This document shows positions 7,451 to 8,907 of a stretch of DNA of 8,907 bases, piece by piece. The DNA comes from an uncultured Cellvibrio sp. (lineage in GTDB: Bacteria; Pseudomonadota; Gammaproteobacteria; Pseudomonadales; Cellvibrionaceae). Position numbers and translations under genes: made by a program. The stretch's first letter is position 1; the number at the start of each line of letters is the position of its first letter. The stretch is from positions 1 to 8,907 of the forward strand of contig CAMPIG010000182.1 in the NCBI GenBank assembly GCA_946886255.1, given 5' to 3'. The notes under the pieces are model-generated. The model was not told the origin of the DNA. It ran no database searches and was given only the letters and a program-made list of their open reading frames with translations.

Positions 7451-8689
7451 ATGGCAAATGCTGGTGACAACAAAATGATTGTTGGCCTGGATATAGGTAC
7501 ATCCAAGGTGGTGGCGCTTGTGGGGGCCATCACGCCCGAGGGGCGTCTGGAAATTGTTGGTATCGGATCACATCGCTCCAGCGGTTTGAAAAAAGGTGTG
7601 GTGGTAAATATCGAATCCACGGTGCTTTCGATCCAGCGCGCTATTGAAGAAGCGGAGTTGATGGCTGGTTGTCAGATTCACTCAGTCTATGCGGGTATCG
7701 CAGGCAGCCACATTCGCAGTCTGAATTCTCACGGCATCGTGGCGATCAAGGATCGCGAAGTGTTTGCCCAAGACCTGGATCGTGTGATTGATGCGGCACA
7801 GGCCGTGGCTATTCCAGCGGACCAGAAAATTCTGCACATCCTGCCGCAGGAATTTTTAATTGATGATCAGGATGGTGTGAAAGAGCCTTTGGGGATGTCC
7901 GGTGTGCGCCTGGAGGCAAAAGTGCATCTTGTGACATGCGCGGTCAATGCTGCACAAAATATTGAAAAATGTATTCGTCGCTGTGGTTTGGAAGTTGAAG
8001 ATATTATTTTGGAACAATTGGCTTCAAGTTATGCCGTACTGACAGACGATGAAAAAGAATTGGGTGTTTGTGTGGTGGATATTGGTGGCGGTACCACCGA
8101 CATCGCCATCTTCAAAGACGGTGCAATTCGCCATACGGGCGTGATACCGATTGCCGGTGATCAGGTGACCAACGATATCGCTATGGCGCTGCGTACACCG
8201 ACGCCTAATGCAGAAGAAATTAAAATTAAATATGCCTGTGCGTTAGCAAAATTAACCAGCCCGGACGAGACAATTAAAGTTCCCAGTGTGGGGGATCGTC
8301 AGCCGCGCGACCTGTCCCGTCAGGCATTGGCCGAAGTGGTGGAGCCACGTTACGACGAGTTATTTACGCTGGTGCAATCAGAATTGCGGCGCAGTGGTTA
8401 TGAAGATTTGATTGCCGCCGGTATTGTGTTGACCGGTGGAACATCAAAGATGGAAGGCGTTATTGAACTGGCGGAGGAAATATTTCATATGCCGGTTCGT
8501 ATCGGAGCACCACACGCCATTCGTGGTTTGACTGACATCGTGAATAATCCAATTTATTCCACCGGTGTCGGTTTGTTGATGTATGCAATGAAGCAACAAC
8601 AGGAGGGCAGGGGAGCTGCGCATCATTCGAGGGAACATCAGGGTTCGATTATCAGTCGGCTCAAGAAATTATTTCAAAGCAATTTTTAA
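7451..8689 (+). CDS. ftsA: FtsA, actin-like membrane anchor of the Z ring
   Basis: FtsA is a cytoplasmic ATP-binding protein of the actin/Hsp70 superfamily. It binds the FtsZ C-terminal tail, tethers the ring to the inner membrane, and recruits later division proteins. The product has 412 residues, close to the E. coli length of 420. Nucleotide-binding motifs are GLDIGTSKVVALVG (12-25, phosphate 1), VCVVDIGGGTTDIAIF (206-221, phosphate 2) and GIVLTGGTSKMEGV (324-337, adenosine). The FtsA-specific 1C subdomain lies roughly at 85-165. After a hydrophilic linker rich in Gln, His and Arg (about 391-397), the last residues GSIISRLKKLFQSNF (398-412) form the expected amphipathic membrane-targeting helix. 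AGAGG at 7438-7442 lies 8 bases before the ATG. This is one of only two genes here preceded by a real gap (40 bases), which would allow independent control, although no promoter is recognisable in it. Confidence 0.98.
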   Translation: MANAGDNKMIVGLDIGTSKVVALVGAITPEGRLEIVGIGSHRSSGLKKGVVVNIESTVLSIQRAIEEAELMAGCQIHSVYAGIAGSHIRSLNSHGIVAIKDREVFAQDLDRVIDAAQAVAIPADQKILHILPQEFLIDDQDGVKEPLGMSGVRLEAKVHLVTCAVNAAQNIEKCIRRCGLEVEDIILEQLASSYAVLTDDEKELGVCVVDIGGGTTDIAIFKDGAIRHTGVIPIAGDQVTNDIAMALRTPTPNAEEIKIKYACALAKLTSPDETIKVPSVGDRQPRDLSRQALAEVVEPRYDELFTLVQSELRRSGYEDLIAAGIVLTGGTSKMEGVIELAEEIFHMPVRIGAPHAIRGLTDIVNNPIYSTGVGLLMYAMKQQQEGRGAAHHSREHQGSIISRLKKLFQSNF

Positions 8690-8691
8690 GT

Positions 8692-8711
8692 GTAATCACA
8701 GATTATTTTTT
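8692..8711 (+). terminator. Weak terminator-like hairpin with a T run between ftsA and ftsZ
   Basis: TAATC (8693-8697) and GATTA (8701-8705) pair around a three-base loop ACA, with a possible G-U pair added at 8692/8706. Six T residues follow (8706-8711). The shape is that of an intrinsic terminator, but the stem has only one G-C pair and should be too weak to stop RNA polymerase efficiently. It begins 3 bases after the ftsA stop codon. At most it might pause or partially attenuate transcription into ftsZ; it may equally be chance in an AT-rich spacer. Confidence 0.2.
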
Positions 8712-8724
8712 AACAGACACGTTC

Positions 8725-8739
8725 AAGGGAAAAAAGGGG
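8725..8739 (+). promoter_or_regulatory. Doubled purine-rich ribosome site of ftsZ
   Basis: Two Shine-Dalgarno-like runs, AAGGGA (8725-8730) and AAGGGG (8734-8739), lie in tandem before ftsZ. The second ends 7 bases before the ATG and is the likely working site. This is a stronger purine run than those before murD or ftsQ, consistent with the high FtsZ levels known in bacteria. Confidence 0.55.
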
Positions 8740-8746
8740 TATTACT

Positions 8747-8907
8747 ATGTTTGAATTAGTCGATAGCATTCAACAAAGTGCAGTTATCAAAGTTATCGGT
8801 GTTGGTGGAGGCGGCGGTAACGCTGTCAAACACATGATTGCTAATAACGTTGATGGTGTGGAATTTATTTGTGCAAATACTGACGCGCAAGCGCTGAAAG
8901 ATATTGA
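8747..8907 (+). CDS. ftsZ: FtsZ, tubulin-like division ring GTPase, N-terminal end (3' truncated by window edge)
   Basis: FtsZ polymerises with GTP into the ring that marks the division site and recruits the divisome. The first 53 residues are visible before the window ends. They begin [10 protein letters not shown] and contain the first nucleotide-binding signature, [18 protein letters not shown] (13-30), followed by [14 protein letters not shown] (37-50). These match the start of the GTPase domain of gammaproteobacterial FtsZ. The ATG has a good ribosome site 7 bases upstream. The gene follows ftsA after 57 bases, the largest gap in the window. The rest of the GTPase domain, including the GGGTGTG loop, and the C-terminal tail lie beyond the window. 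Confidence 0.98.
   Translation, partial: MFELVDSIQQSAVIKVIGVGGGGGNAVKHMIANNVDGVEFICANTDAQALKDI

Noticed and set aside
8660..8746. Possible sigma-70 promoter for ftsZ in the ftsA end and gap
   Set aside because: AT-rich hexamers such as TGTAAT and GATTAT occur, but no -35-like hexamer lies at 16-18 bases from them. Not supportable by eye.

Overview
The window is a contiguous piece of the division and cell wall (dcw) cluster of a Gram-negative gammaproteobacterium. All nine genes lie on the + strand in the order mraY (3' half only), murD, ftsW, murG, murC, ddlB, ftsQ, ftsA, ftsZ (5' end only). This order matches the canonical gammaproteobacterial dcw cluster. The peptide signatures (Mra[14 protein letters not shown], MurD GSNAKST, the MurG DDHQ loop, the FtsZ start MFELVDSI) resemble the Pseudomonas/Cellvibrio side of the Gammaproteobacteria more than the enterics. 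The roughly balanced base composition and AT-rich gene junctions would fit a Cellvibrionaceae-type organism. That placement is inferred from remembered family sequences, not from a search.

Layout. Positions 1-523 hold the C-terminal half of MraY (lipid I synthesis). murD (551-1897) adds D-Glu to the cytoplasmic UDP-MurNAc-L-Ala precursor. ftsW (1894-3102) is the septal SEDS glycosyltransferase. murG (3099-4190) converts lipid I to lipid II. murC (4183-5607) adds L-Ala, the first stem-peptide residue. ddlB (5617-6558) makes D-Ala-D-Ala. ftsQ (6565-7410) is the bitopic divisome scaffold, ftsA (7451-8689) the actin-like membrane anchor for the Z ring, and ftsZ (8747 to the window end) the tubulin-like ring protein. 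Together they cover cytoplasmic precursor synthesis, its membrane steps, and the machinery that directs synthesis to the septum.

The genes are packed very tightly. murD/ftsW and ftsW/murG overlap by 4 bases (ATGA), murG/murC by 8 bases with the better start, and murC/ddlB and ddlB/ftsQ are 9 and 6 bases apart. Only ftsQ/ftsA (40 bases) and ftsA/ftsZ (57 bases) have real gaps, and each gap contains a small hairpin. The whole window is probably read as one polycistronic unit. No promoter could be supported by eye, and no stretch over 60 bases lacks a gene.

No mobile element, RNA gene, CRISPR array, foreign island or previously undescribed system was seen. This is an ordinary core-genome region. 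The points worth a second look are small: an Ala in the MurD P-loop, start-codon choices in murD and murC, a missing Shine-Dalgarno for ftsQ, and the hairpins flanking ftsA.
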